NCBI GenBank assembly: GCA_029261995.1 | Contig: JAJDAF010000036.1 | Location: forward strand, 310,001-374,000 | DNA: 64,000 bases | From: Candidatus Zhuqueibacterota bacterium | GTDB lineage: Bacteria; Zhuqueibacterota; Zhuqueibacteria; Oceanimicrobiales; Oceanimicrobiaceae | Direction: 5' to 3' | The notes under the pieces: model-generated | The model's input: only the letters and a program-made list of their open reading frames with translations | Databases searched by the model: none | Told to the model about the DNA's origin: nothing | Position numbers and translations under genes: made by a program | Shown here: one piece after another, positions 16,852 through 25,827 of the stretch | Numbering within the stretch: position 1 is the first letter of the stretch | How the letters are laid out: every line of letters begins with the position of its first letter

Positions 16852-16880
16852 AATATGACACTTCAAGCTGTCATTTGCAA
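16852..16880 (-). promoter_or_regulatory. Candidate promoter with internal inverted repeat, ABC importer operon
   Basis: On the minus strand, TTGCAA (16875-16880) and CATATT (16852-16857) are 17 bp apart. The spacer contains ATGACA-N8-TGTCAT (16855-16874), a 6-bp inverted repeat placed as a repressor operator would be. Confidence 0.4.
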
Positions 16881-16929
16881 GGTTTACCTGCGCTCTCATA
16901 AACGGGATTTGCGGCGATTTCGGATGACC

Positions 16930-19254
16930 CTACTTGCGCTTGACCCGCGCCAAAACACCGCCGTAGCTGTTGAACTCAACCCGGCTCGGCTTTTCAGGGA
17001 ACGGACCAATCTTAAAGGCCCGGGAATTTCCGGCGATTTCAACCAATTCGGTCTTCACCTGCCCGGACGGCAAAGAAACACTCACCGGGACAAACGCTCG
17101 AAAATCATCCGGCACATTTTTCTGCTCGACCTCCAGGGCCACAAGATAGCCACCGTTGGAGGGCATGATCGCATCCGAATAGACATAAGTGGGGAGGTCT
17201 GTGCCATAGACCCATTGCTTGAAAAACCAGCCCATATCCTGGTCGAGATGTGCATCTACAATCCTCTGAAAGTCGGAAGTGCTAGCCTTTTGGCCGCGAT
17301 ATTCGTCCACAAATCGGGCAAGCAGACTGAGGAAACGAGCGTCGCTACCGGTTTCAAAATCGCGCAGCATGAGACGCAGCATGTGCAGCACGTAGGCGCC
17401 TTTTTCGTAGACGTTGACAAAATAGTCCACCGGATATTTTGTCCCCAGCCGATTTCCCAGCCATATCGGTCCAGCCGCCAGGCCATCGCTTTGTGCGAGA
17501 TCTGCTTTGGAAAACCCAAAGCGCCTGAGGCCAACACTGACGCCAATATGGCCCTTGTGCAACAGGTCGTTTCGCCAGCCGTCCAACACTGCAAAAAAGC
17601 GATCGTCGTCCTCCTGCAAAAACTGATTCATGAGCGCGCTGGAGTACTCGGCGAAGGCTTCGCTCAACCACTGGTCGCGGTAGGTTTGCCAGCCGACAAT
17701 GTTGCCCCACCACAGATGCGAAGCCTCGTGCGCCCGCAAAGCCTCGTTGACGCCCGCAACATTTCGGTCAAACGTCAGACGGGTCAGAAACAAGATGCCA
17801 GCGAAGCCGTTGCTGGTGGCGCCAGGCGTCTCAACCACAGTCAGGTGGCGGCGCGGGTAGCCGCGCCAGATCTTCTCGAAAAAATAGAAGCTGCCGGCAA
17901 CGTCCTCCGCGACTTTTTCGCGCACGGATTTGGTGTGCCCTTTGCTGGAGTAAACCACGATTGCCAAAGAGTCGTTCAACGCCACAGCCGTGGAATCGAA
18001 GCGGCCGAAAGCAAAGGCAAATGCATCCACAGGACTGCTTTCCAGCCAGCGGCTATGCGCCAGATTGTCCGCACGCCACTTTTTCACGGGACGACCACCG
18101 GAGACAACCTGCATGCCTTTCGGCACCGTGTAAGTCACGTCAAAGGTCGCCGGCAGCAAGTATCCGGTTCGCGGATACCAGAGGAGTTTGTTGCGGTGCA
18201 AATAGTTGCCGCCAATTTCTTCGAACAACCGGCCGTGGTAGTAAACAGAAAGCGCAACGGCCTGCCCGGCCTGAGTGGGCGCATCAAGCACGACAGCAAC
18301 TCCACCGTCATCTTCTTCACGAAAAAAGACCAACGAATCACCGGCAGCGGTTCTCACAGAGTCGATTTCCATTTCGTCAAGCAGGTCGAATGTCGCGACC
18401 CGCAAGCCATCGCGCGCAGGGATAACATTCAGGGTGGCCCGGCAGCGGGCCTGGCCATTGCGCTTGAGCGTAACCTGAAGTTCGTAATGAGTGACTCTCC
18501 AGAGATGGCCGCCTGAGGCCGCGGCCGGTTGATTCACACCTGCGTCACTCGCGAAAGAGCAAACGGTGTAAAACGGTTTGCGCGCGCGATGCGGGAAGGT
18601 CTGAAACAGGGCGACCTGCTCGCGGGCATCCGGATCGAGGGTGTACATCAAATATTTCGGAAAATTGTACTGAACGCTTTTCTGCTCTAGGGCTGCGAAA
18701 AAAAAGGGCGACGCGTCATTCAGAAGCTCGCTCAAAACCAGACGAGCCAGATTCACGTGCCGCTCTTTGAGCAAAAAATCACTGACCGAACGATGCAGGC
18801 GTTCGGCCGCGGCAGGCAGCGTGAACTTTCCAGGAGTAAGTTTGCGAGACAATTGCGTGGCGGTGCTATCAGTGAATCGGAGATAAGCGGCCGAGAAGGA
18901 CTCCCGCACGGAATCCGAGCCCAGGAACCGAGCCGTCTGAGCCCGCTCAATGGCGTCGGGCGGGTCGAGTTCAAAGGCGCCCTCGCCAAGAAAAACCGCG
19001 CCCGTTACCTTTCCTGCCACGGGCTTGAAGAAAAACAGTTTGCCGCGCTTGAATAAGAATTCTCCGTCTCCCCTCTTCAAACTGAGGTTTTCGACTTCGG
19101 CCGCACTCTCGACATCGAATTCAATGGCCTGCAAGGCCGAATAGAGCAGATGCGGCGAGTCGGGATGAACACCGTTTTGGGGAAGCACAGTCGTGTAGTT
19201 TGCGGCCAGAAGCCAGCCGACAATTATGGCCGCGGTTAGCCTGGATTCATTCAT
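16930..19254 (-). CDS. M1-type (gluzincin) metallopeptidase, secreted
   Basis: 774 residues with an N-terminal hydrophobic signal (LTAAIIVGWLLAANYTTVLP). About 400 residues of beta-rich N-domain are followed by the catalytic domain with HEASHLWWG (zinc-binding HExxH) and, 18 residues later, the third ligand in LSEAFAEYSS. The GxMEN motif of true M1 aminopeptidases is missing; the corresponding place reads ATSNGFAGILFLTR. It is therefore an M1-like peptidase of uncertain substrate preference, probably periplasmic or surface-exposed. The C-terminus (FNSYGGVLARVKRK) is a beta domain resembling the M1 C-terminal region. Confidence 0.88.
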   Translation of the reverse strand: MNESRLTAAIIVGWLLAANYTTVLPQNGVHPDSPHLLYSALQAIEFDVESAAEVENLSLKRGDGEFLFKRGKLFFFKPVAGKVTGAVFLGEGAFELDPPDAIERAQTARFLGSDSVRESFSAAYLRFTDSTATQLSRKLTPGKFTLPAAAERLHRSVSDFLLKERHVNLARLVLSELLNDASPFFFAALEQKSVQYNFPKYLMYTLDPDAREQVALFQTFPHRARKPFYTVCSFASDAGVNQPAAASGGHLWRVTHYELQVTLKRNGQARCRATLNVIPARDGLRVATFDLLDEMEIDSVRTAAGDSLVFFREEDDGGVAVVLDAPTQAGQAVALSVYYHGRLFEEIGGNYLHRNKLLWYPRTGYLLPATFDVTYTVPKGMQVVSGGRPVKKWRADNLAHSRWLESSPVDAFAFAFGRFDSTAVALNDSLAIVVYSSKGHTKSVREKVAEDVAGSFYFFEKIWRGYPRRHLTVVETPGATSNGFAGILFLTRLTFDRNVAGVNEALRAHEASHLWWGNIVGWQTYRDQWLSEAFAEYSSALMNQFLQEDDDRFFAVLDGWRNDLLHKGHIGVSVGLRRFGFSKADLAQSDGLAAGPIWLGNRLGTKYPVDYFVNVYEKGAYVLHMLRLMLRDFETGSDARFLSLLARFVDEYRGQKASTSDFQRIVDAHLDQDMGWFFKQWVYGTDLPTYVYSDAIMPSNGGYLVALEVEQKNVPDDFRAFVPVSVSLPSGQVKTELVEIAGNSRAFKIGPFPEKPSRVEFNSYGGVLARVKRK

Positions 19255-19449
19255 AGAGGCTCAAGTTATGGACCGGAGGTCAGAATCTAAAAAACTGCGC
19301 CCGAACGGGCAAGCCTGCCATTGTCTCGTGAGACAGCGGTGACAAATGGTGCAAGCACGCCGACAGGCACACACAAAACCGCCCAAAGCTAACGCGCATC
19401 AACGTAACTTTCAACATAAATTCGGAGTGGTGCAAAGAAAGAGACCGAG

Positions 19450-21810
19450 TCAACTGCGTTTCTTTGTGTACCATTCGCGCACGACATCTTCCGCCGGTTT
19501 CCTGTTTGGGGTGAAACCGTTATGGTGCGGCCCGCCGTACTCCATGTAAGTCGGCCATTTCCACCAGTAGAAGCCATGGAACCAGGGCTTGCTCCAAAAT
19601 GTCTCGAACACAGCGCGGTAGCACATCGCCTGGTCCCGGAGATTCACGGGTGAGCCACGCCGGCGCTCGTGCGGTTGCTGCCAGTTTCCTGCTGTACTTG
19701 TAAACCCGATTTCGGTGAAAATGACCGGTTTCTGAAACTTTGCAGCCTGGGCTCCGACTTGCGCAGCTATTTTTTCAGCACCACGCTTCAAATCATCAAG
19801 CGTGGTTTCATTATTACTCGAGAGAGGATAATAACAATTCAAACCAATGTAGTCCAACTCATCCCAGAACTCGATTTGCTCGAATTCCTCTCCCCAATTT
19901 GCGGCGTAAACCAGGGGTCCGTGGTAGATTTTGCGAACGCCGCTAATCAGCTTGCGCCATTCGTCCTGATGGTTCCGGGTTGTGTTCACCAACTCAGTGC
20001 CGATGCAAAGCATGTCAATCCCATACATCTCGGCCAGCAGCGCATAGTGTCTGAGCCAGCTCTTGTAGTAGGCAAAGAACTTCTGCCAGTCGGTCTCGTT
20101 CGTCATTTTGACTTCGCCGGGCCAGCCAAAATTCATGCTGTTCATCAGAACATGCGGTTTCAGCATGGCACGCATGCCGTTTTGGCGGGCGGCGGAGAAC
20201 GCGGTGATCACGCTTTCATCGTTCTCCGAGCCCGGCCTGAAGGAGTAGTGCAAATAGCCTGGCTGATTTCGATCATCGAGATAGCCAAACGGGGTGATAG
20301 AAATCCAGTTGGTTCCCAAATCACTCAATCGGGCGAGCGCGGCCGCTGACTTCCGGGACAAATAGCCGTTGTAAATCTGATAGCCTTCGTGCGCATAACA
20401 AAATCCTTTCTGAAACCCGGGCTGGTGCGGCTGAGCGACATTGTTTCTAGGGGCGCCAGCGTCAGGGAGCGAGGCAAGATAGGCTCGCCAGCCATTTTCA
20501 AGCTCAGCGACTGTCACGCCATTCAGGCCGGCGGTTGGCAAGCCTTTGCGAGGCCAAGTGCGGTAGAGTTCAATGGTGCGCTGCGGGCCAAATCTATCCA
20601 ACAGAAAAGCCGCAAAGGCGCCAGCGAGCGGCCGCATAAACAGATACGATTCCTTATTATAGATATCTGCGTCCAGCAAAGAACGCAGAGAGTCGACCTC
20701 GCTGGCGTCATAAATCCTACGGGCCCAGGCTTGATAGCCGAGTTTGCCCCAATCCTCGGAAAACGCCATGGCCAAACCATCTGACAAGGCCGGAGAGTTT
20801 GTCTCTCCCACGGCAGTCTGAATCAGCAGCTTCGCGGTTGAAAAAAAGTCAGAACCGCGCAGCATGCCGTTGTGAATGGCATGAACTTCGTTTCTGCTCT
20901 CGTCGCGGTGTGACAGGTCGGCATTTCCGGTTTTGAGAGCCTTATCCTCGGCCGATTCGTAGAGATGAATGGTGACACTCGGCATGGTGGCCTCTGAGGA
21001 GATCTCGAGGGTCGAAACAAGCCGCTGCAGATATTGTTCGTAGCGTTGGCTCAACGCACGCAAGTCCGGAGTTTTGTCGCCATGACTCTCGAACCTGAAG
21101 TGCTCGCTGTCCAGACTGGAGCCAGACCACGTCAGGTAATTCCGTGAATGCTCCGAATCAACTTGCCAGGGGCCGCTTCCCTCCTGCCGAAAGAAACCCA
21201 ACACCACTCGCTCTTCTCCACGATAGACCAAGAAATCACCTGGCTGGCGGAAACTGTTTCCCAAATGCGGAAGGAGATCAATAACAGGCTCATCAGCATC
21301 GGCGCTGATACAGAAGATCGGGAATTCACGGTTCAGAGGATTGGGGTAGCGCGACAGGAAGAGGACATCCGACGGCTCGGAAGAAAACAAATCGCCAATC
21401 GAGAATCCAGCTTCCGACGCACCAAAGGGCAAGGCTGAAATCAGCTCGCGCGCCTGCTTGCTCTTGAATCTGCTGCCCACAAGATAGAGCGCGTTTTGGG
21501 TCAACTCCTCTGCCGACGCCATTGTATCTGCCTTGACTTCAATTTTGAGCCAGTCATTCTGTTTCGCGAATTCCTGGGCGAACTGACTATAAAATGGGGC
21601 AGCGCCGCGGTTGCCGGTGGCATAAACAAAAAGCATCTTGCGCTCGCGCCACAACTTGCGGTAAAGCTCGCGCTTGCCCGGCCACGCATCGGCTTCTCCC
21701 ACTGAGTCGTTATCAGCGACTCCGGAATGAAAGGACTGCGACGCAGCCAAAGCAAGGATAATGGCAACCAGTGCAGCGACCAAGAGAATTGTCTTGCGGA
21801 ATGGACTCAT
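19450..21810 (-). CDS. GH113-like glycoside hydrolase fused to a degenerate peptidase-MA-like domain
   Basis: 786 residues. An N-terminal membrane anchor or signal (ILLVAALVAIILALAASQS) is followed by a domain of about 180 residues starting RERKMLFVYATGNRG. A peptidase-MA-like region comes next (residues about 235-460), ending in PALSDGLAMAFSEDWG but with KLLIQTAVG where HExxH would be, so catalytically dead. The C-terminal 310 residues form a TIM barrel like GH113: GFCYAHEGYQ, ISITPFGYLDD, LKPHVLMN, the acid/base Glu in LCIGTELVNT, LNCYYPLS, the nucleophile Glu in VIFTEIGFTS and FYWWKWPTY. It probably acts on mannan or another glycan at the cell envelope. It has a good promoter. Confidence 0.8.
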   Translation of the reverse strand: MSPFRKTILLVAALVAIILALAASQSFHSGVADNDSVGEADAWPGKRELYRKLWRERKMLFVYATGNRGAAPFYSQFAQEFAKQNDWLKIEVKADTMASAEELTQNALYLVGSRFKSKQARELISALPFGASEAGFSIGDLFSSEPSDVLFLSRYPNPLNREFPIFCISADADEPVIDLLPHLGNSFRQPGDFLVYRGEERVVLGFFRQEGSGPWQVDSEHSRNYLTWSGSSLDSEHFRFESHGDKTPDLRALSQRYEQYLQRLVSTLEISSEATMPSVTIHLYESAEDKALKTGNADLSHRDESRNEVHAIHNGMLRGSDFFSTAKLLIQTAVGETNSPALSDGLAMAFSEDWGKLGYQAWARRIYDASEVDSLRSLLDADIYNKESYLFMRPLAGAFAAFLLDRFGPQRTIELYRTWPRKGLPTAGLNGVTVAELENGWRAYLASLPDAGAPRNNVAQPHQPGFQKGFCYAHEGYQIYNGYLSRKSAAALARLSDLGTNWISITPFGYLDDRNQPGYLHYSFRPGSENDESVITAFSAARQNGMRAMLKPHVLMNSMNFGWPGEVKMTNETDWQKFFAYYKSWLRHYALLAEMYGIDMLCIGTELVNTTRNHQDEWRKLISGVRKIYHGPLVYAANWGEEFEQIEFWDELDYIGLNCYYPLSSNNETTLDDLKRGAEKIAAQVGAQAAKFQKPVIFTEIGFTSTAGNWQQPHERRRGSPVNLRDQAMCYRAVFETFWSKPWFHGFYWWKWPTYMEYGGPHHNGFTPNRKPAEDVVREWYTKKRS

Positions 21811-21833
21811 TTGCGAACCGGGCTAGCTTAGTA

Positions 21834-21862
21834 ATTGTAACAAGAACTGAAACGAAAGTTAA
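21834..21862 (-). promoter_or_regulatory. Candidate promoter of the GH113-like gene
   Basis: On the minus strand, TTAACT (21857-21862) and TACAAT (21834-21839) lie 17 bp apart. The leader to the ATG at 21810 would be under 20 bases. Confidence 0.5.
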
Positions 21863-21875
21863 TCCAGATCAAACG

Positions 21876-21906
21876 AAAAAAGCCTCTTCAGGTTTCCTGA
21901 AGAGGC
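21876..21906 (-). terminator. Rho-independent terminator of fbp
   Basis: GCCTCTTCAGG and CCTGAAGAGGC form a perfect 11-bp stem with a TTT loop, followed on the minus strand by six T residues. It lies 41 bp after the fbp stop. Confidence 0.9.
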
Positions 21907-21947
21907 CCTCTATAACTGCAAATTATGGTAGATGCGACCTTCTCGGT

Positions 21948-22958
21948 CTACTCTCTGCGCTTTTCCTGGATGAAGGCGACGGCATCCTCAACATCAAGCT
22001 TGCTGCCGATGATGAGCGGCGTGCGCTGGTGAATCTCATGTGGCTGTTTCTCGCGAATGCGCTGCCGGCCATCGCTAGCTGCGCCGCCCGCATGTTCCAC
22101 CACCATAGCCAGCGGATTTGCTTCATACATAAGACGCAGTTTGCCTTCCGGATTCTCCTTGTCGCCGGGGTAGAGAAAAACACCACCATAGAGCAGGTTA
22201 CGGTGAAAATCCGCCACCAGCGAACCGATATAGCGCGCCGAGTACGGCCGGTTGGTTTCCTTGTCAACTTTCTTGAGATAGTCGATGTAATTCCGTGTGC
22301 CATTCTTCCACCGACAGTAGTTTCCTTCGTTGGTAGAATAAATTCTTCCTCGTTTCGGTGTTTGAATATTCGATTGAGAGAGCAAAAACTCGCCAACACT
22401 TGGATCATAAGTAAATCCGTGCACACCGTTTCCAGTGGTGAAGACCAGCATGGTAGATGAGCCATAAATCACATAGCCAGCAGCTGCCAAATCGACACCG
22501 GGCTGCAGGCAATCCTCCAGAGTGCCGCGGTCTCCTTTCGAGACCTTGCGGTAAATGGAAAAAATGGTTCCAATACTGACATTCGCGTCAATGTTGGACG
22601 AACCGTCGAGTGGATCGTACATCAAAACATAGTTGCCGCAATCGTACTTTTCCGGAATCGAAATAATGTCTTCCTGCTCCTCCGAGGCCATGACGCAGAA
22701 CCGCCCGGTGTGGTCCATGGCTCTGAATATAACGGAATCGGCAAACTCGTCCAGCTTTCGAACTTCCTCGCCGTGAACATTGGTCGATCCAGTGTATCCG
22801 AGGACATCGACCAGGCCAGCCTTGTTGACTTCTCTCCCGATAATCTTAGCCGCAAAAGCAATATCATACATCAGCGAAGAAAACGCGCCAGTCGCGCCCG
22901 GGAATTGTTTCTGCGTCTCCAAAATGTGGCGTTCTATGGTCACAAGCTTGAGGCTCAT
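21948..22958 (-). CDS. fbp: Class I fructose-1,6-bisphosphatase
   Basis: 336 residues. It hydrolyses fructose 1,6-bisphosphate to fructose 6-phosphate in gluconeogenesis. Metal and substrate motifs are clear: MASEEQED, the metal-binding [21 protein letters not shown] in shortened form [46 protein letters not shown] in part [12 protein letters not shown], and the C-terminal [19 protein letters not shown] region. The ATG has AAGGAG eight bases upstream and a strong terminator follows the gene. Gene order gives no operon partner. Together with the GlgC-like gene it fits a glycogen-storing, gluconeogenic metabolism. Confidence 0.97.
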   Translation of the reverse strand: MSLKLVTIERHILETQKQFPGATGAFSSLMYDIAFAAKIIGREVNKAGLVDVLGYTGSTNVHGEEVRKLDEFADSVIFRAMDHTGRFCVMASEEQEDIISIPEKYDCGNYVLMYDPLDGSSNIDANVSIGTIFSIYRKVSKGDRGTLEDCLQPGVDLAAAGYVIYGSSTMLVFTTGNGVHGFTYDPSVGEFLLSQSNIQTPKRGRIYSTNEGNYCRWKNGTRNYIDYLKKVDKETNRPYSARYIGSLVADFHRNLLYGGVFLYPGDKENPEGKLRLMYEANPLAMVVEHAGGAASDGRQRIREKQPHEIHQRTPLIIGSKLDVEDAVAFIQEKRRE

Positions 22959-23215
22959 GGCATTCTCCTTGTTCGTAAGCGGCAGGTTGATAAATCGATA
23001 AGAACTTTATACATCCACGTCTTCGGTGATGCAGAAACTACGGCAATTTCGATAGATTGCAGGGAATCAGGATGCTGAATCTATAAAAGCGAAGAATAAA
23101 TATCAAGGCAAAAGGCTTATTCTTAATATGTACCGGACTTGCACACGGAGAATTCGCGGGACGATTTATAGCACAGTGAATCGGTTGGCAAATCAATTAC
23201 GACCGGGCGACTGTG

Positions 23216-23243
23216 GTACGCCCTTGCCGTATCAAGGGCGTAC
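23216..23243. other. Perfect 11-bp hairpin
   Basis: GTACGCCCTTG pairs with CAAGGGCGTAC around a 6-nt loop. There is no T run on either side. It could end transcription from the ABC operon in a factor-dependent way or form part of the adjacent repeat element. Confidence 0.5.
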
Positions 23244-23261
23244 ATTGTCACATCGCAGCGG

Positions 23262-23420
23262 CTAGCGCACAGCAGGATATCAAGATTTCTAATTTTCCGA
23301 ACAAAACTCTGACAGGGTTTCGACCCTTTATTATGTCTGAAACGGTTAACATCAAACCCTGTCAGAGTTCGCTTATTTGAAAATCATCACACTAGCGCAC
23401 AGCAGGATGTCAAGATTTCT
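23262..23420. repeat. Composite repeat: 29-bp direct repeats flanking a 16-bp inverted repeat
   Basis: A 29-bp sequence beginning CTAGCGCACAGCAGGAT occurs at 23262-23290 and again at 23392-23420 with one mismatch. Between the copies, AACTCTGACAGGGTTT (23305-23320) is perfectly inverted at 23354-23369 around a 33-nt loop. There is no coding capacity. This resembles a small non-autonomous or REP-like element that may recur elsewhere in the genome. Confidence 0.75.
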
Positions 23421-23433
23421 TAAATGATGATGA

Positions 23434-24600
23434 CTAAGAAGCACGCAACGCATTGACGACCGGCATGCGTGACGCACGGACAGCCGGGGCGAAGCCGCCA
23501 ATCACACCCATGATCAAGGAAAAAGCCAGGGCGCCGGTCGCGATTCCCGTTGAAAGCTGAAACCCAAAAACCACCTCCGAAAATGTGACCCAGTTTGTGG
23601 TGGAGACATCGACGAATTGCAGGAATGAGGCAAAGAAAAGCCCGACGAAGCCACCGACAACGGAAATGAGAATACATTCAATCAAAAAAGAGGTCAGGAT
23701 GTTGCGCCTTCTGAACCCAAGCGCTCGTAGCGTTCCGATCTCTCGGGCCCGATTTGCGACGGCGGAATACATTGTGATGACAGCCCCGGTCATGGCGCCA
23801 AAGCTGAAAATGATGGTCACGGTCAGGCCAAGAATCTTGATGAACAGGCCGAGATTCTGGGATTGCTCTTCGTAGAATTGAATCTCCCGTTTGACATCGA
23901 CGGTCAGGCGAGGGTCGTTTTCGATACTTTCTTTCATCTCATCAAACTGGCCGGCGTCTGCCATTTTCATGGTCAAAGAAGAATAAACCGGGCGCCGGAA
24001 GGCATCCATGAACTGGTCGGCGTCACCCCAGATTTCGGAGTCGAAGCTGGTGCCACCAGCATCAAAAATGCCAACAACCGTCCACTCGCGCATGCCCATT
24101 TCGACAGATTCGCCGATGCCGCAGCCATTGAACTTCTGAGCCACACCGCGGCCGGCTATGATTTCAGAGGTCCCGGGGCGCCACCTTCTGCCTTCAACAA
24201 TGTTTACCTTGTTGCGCAGTGTCAGTGACTCGGCCGAAACGCCACGCACCACCACGTTGGATGGCTGGTTGTCTGCACGTTTCGTCAAATTGTTGATAAC
24301 CACGAGTTCGCCCGCAATCAGAGGCTTGCCATCTTCCATCTGAACGGCCTGAGGCAGCGATCTTAGAATGTTCGTCTGGCCACGCGAAATACCGCTAGTC
24401 AGCTCCGCATTTGAGCCTTTGCGAAGAAAAATGACGTTGCTTGCTTCGCCGGTCGTGACCAGTGTTCGGTAAAACCCCTCGGCCAGCATCAAAACCGCGG
24501 TGAACACAAACACCACCAGGCCCACACCCAGCACCGTCAGCCCGGTGGTCAGCCGCCGGGTGATGAGACTTCTCAGATTATAAATTACAGGAACTTTCAT
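23434..24600 (-). CDS. FtsX/MacB-type ABC transporter permease
   Basis: 388 residues. One N-terminal helix (TTGLTVLGVGLVVFVFTAVLM), a periplasmic MacB core domain (residues about 45-265) and three C-terminal helices with the FtsX signature (MYSAVANRAREIGTLRALGFRRRNILTSFLIECILISVVGG, starting AREIGTLRALGF). It is the last gene of a minus-strand operon: adaptor, ATPase, permease, permease. Two non-identical permeases would form a heterodimer, as in LolCDE or two-permease MacB-type exporters. The cargo is unknown; lipoproteins, peptides or drugs are all possible. Confidence 0.9.
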   Translation of the reverse strand: MKVPVIYNLRSLITRRLTTGLTVLGVGLVVFVFTAVLMLAEGFYRTLVTTGEASNVIFLRKGSNAELTSGISRGQTNILRSLPQAVQMEDGKPLIAGELVVINNLTKRADNQPSNVVVRGVSAESLTLRNKVNIVEGRRWRPGTSEIIAGRGVAQKFNGCGIGESVEMGMREWTVVGIFDAGGTSFDSEIWGDADQFMDAFRRPVYSSLTMKMADAGQFDEMKESIENDPRLTVDVKREIQFYEEQSQNLGLFIKILGLTVTIIFSFGAMTGAVITMYSAVANRAREIGTLRALGFRRRNILTSFLIECILISVVGGFVGLFFASFLQFVDVSTTNWVTFSEVVFGFQLSTGIATGALAFSLIMGVIGGFAPAVRASRMPVVNALRAS

Positions 24601-24645
24601 GATTGGCTCTTTTAGTTTTCTATTGGTCTTGAAGTTTGGGGCACA

Positions 24646-25815
24646 TCAACCGACCTGACGCAGCCCATCGGCTATTTTGATGCGCACGGCCTGCCACGTC
24701 GGGAAAAGCGCGGCAACGAAGCCAACGCAAAAAACAGCCAAAACGCACAAGGCCAACGTCTTTCCGGACAGCTCGAACACCGGAAAAAAACTGCCAAGGT
24801 TGTCTGTCAGCACCACCGCGAAGCCCGCCACGGCCCGCATGGTGAGCAGAATGCCAAGCACACCGCCTAAAATCGCGATAGATATCGACTCACCGAAAAT
24901 CAAGGCGACCAGATGTTTCGGGCGGAAGCCAATGGTCTTCATCACAGCGTATTCGGAGATGCGCTCGCGGGCGGTCATGGCCATGGTGTTTGCCAGCACC
25001 AGCAAGATGATCGCGATCACCACGATCGAAATGATTCGCACCGCCGTGATAACCGTGCCAACCATACCGATGAAACTCAAATTAAACTCTTTCTCAGTTT
25101 CAGTCAGCGTTTCAGCAAGGGAATTGTCGAACATCGCATCGATGGCGTCTGAGATTTCGATGACCCGATTCTCATCGTCCACGCCGACATAGTAAAAGCC
25201 AACCTGGCCTGCCCGGCCTGGCGAATTTTGGCGCATGCGTTCATCCACGTACTTCCAGTGAAAATACATGGTGGTCTCGTCCGTCGCTGCATCCCGGCCG
25301 TCATAGATGCCACGGATTACGAAATCCCAATCGCCGGGGAAAATGTCACCGGTCAACTGAAAGCGGTCGCCGACCTGCCACCCGTACTTGAGCGCGAGCT
25401 TCCTGCCAACGATGCAGGAGCCACGTTCTTTGACAAAGTTCTCCCTCTCGGCTTGGTCGAGGATGAACTCAGGGTAGAGGTCGAGCAAAGTTTCTGGCTC
25501 TACAGCGAAACGGGCGAAAAAATTCTTGGGGTCTTTGTAGGTTCCGCCGAACCAAAAGCCGTACGAAACCGACGACACACCAGGTACCTGCGCCATCTTA
25601 TCGCGATAGGCCAGCGGCAATTGGAAGGTCAAAGAGACGGCGTTGCGCGTAATCAGCCGGGTGTTTGACGCCGCCTCGACGCCCACAAAGTAAGCATCGA
25701 TAATGGTGCTGAGCAAGCCGTAAGCAATAACCGCGACGGCGATACCAAAGGCCGTCAGCAAGGTTCGGAGCTTGTGGCGAAGAGCGTTTTTTAAAACGAG
25801 TTTTAGAATTTTCAT
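24646..25815 (-). CDS. FtsX/MacB-type ABC transporter permease
   Basis: 389 residues with the same layout as the downstream permease but clearly divergent in sequence. The N-terminal helix is LLTAFGIAVAVIAYGLLSTII, followed by a large periplasmic domain and a C-terminal FtsX domain containing ARERISEYAVMKTIGFRPKH and three helices. ATG with GGGAGA upstream, 12 bp after the ATPase gene. It probably pairs with the 388-residue permease around the shared ATPase. Confidence 0.9.
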   Translation of the reverse strand: MKILKLVLKNALRHKLRTLLTAFGIAVAVIAYGLLSTIIDAYFVGVEAASNTRLITRNAVSLTFQLPLAYRDKMAQVPGVSSVSYGFWFGGTYKDPKNFFARFAVEPETLLDLYPEFILDQAERENFVKERGSCIVGRKLALKYGWQVGDRFQLTGDIFPGDWDFVIRGIYDGRDAATDETTMYFHWKYVDERMRQNSPGRAGQVGFYYVGVDDENRVIEISDAIDAMFDNSLAETLTETEKEFNLSFIGMVGTVITAVRIISIVVIAIILLVLANTMAMTARERISEYAVMKTIGFRPKHLVALIFGESISIAILGGVLGILLTMRAVAGFAVVLTDNLGSFFPVFELSGKTLALCVLAVFCVGFVAALFPTWQAVRIKIADGLRQVG

Positions 25816-25827
25816 GTCTTGGTCTCC

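Larger units (their letters stand above)
22959..23433. other. 475-bp spacer with hairpin and direct/inverted repeat element
   Basis: No coding region. It holds the fbp leader, a perfect hairpin GTACGCCCTTG-ccgtat-CAAGGGCGTAC (23216-23243) and a composite repeat at 23262-23420 described separately. The upstream part (22980-23200) is AT-rich and should contain the fbp promoter, which I could not place with confidence. Confidence 0.6.

Noticed and set aside
16855-18516. 553-codon plus-strand frame opposite the M1-type peptidase
   Set aside because: Antisense to a gene with clear zinc motifs; no domain, signal or ribosome site supports it.
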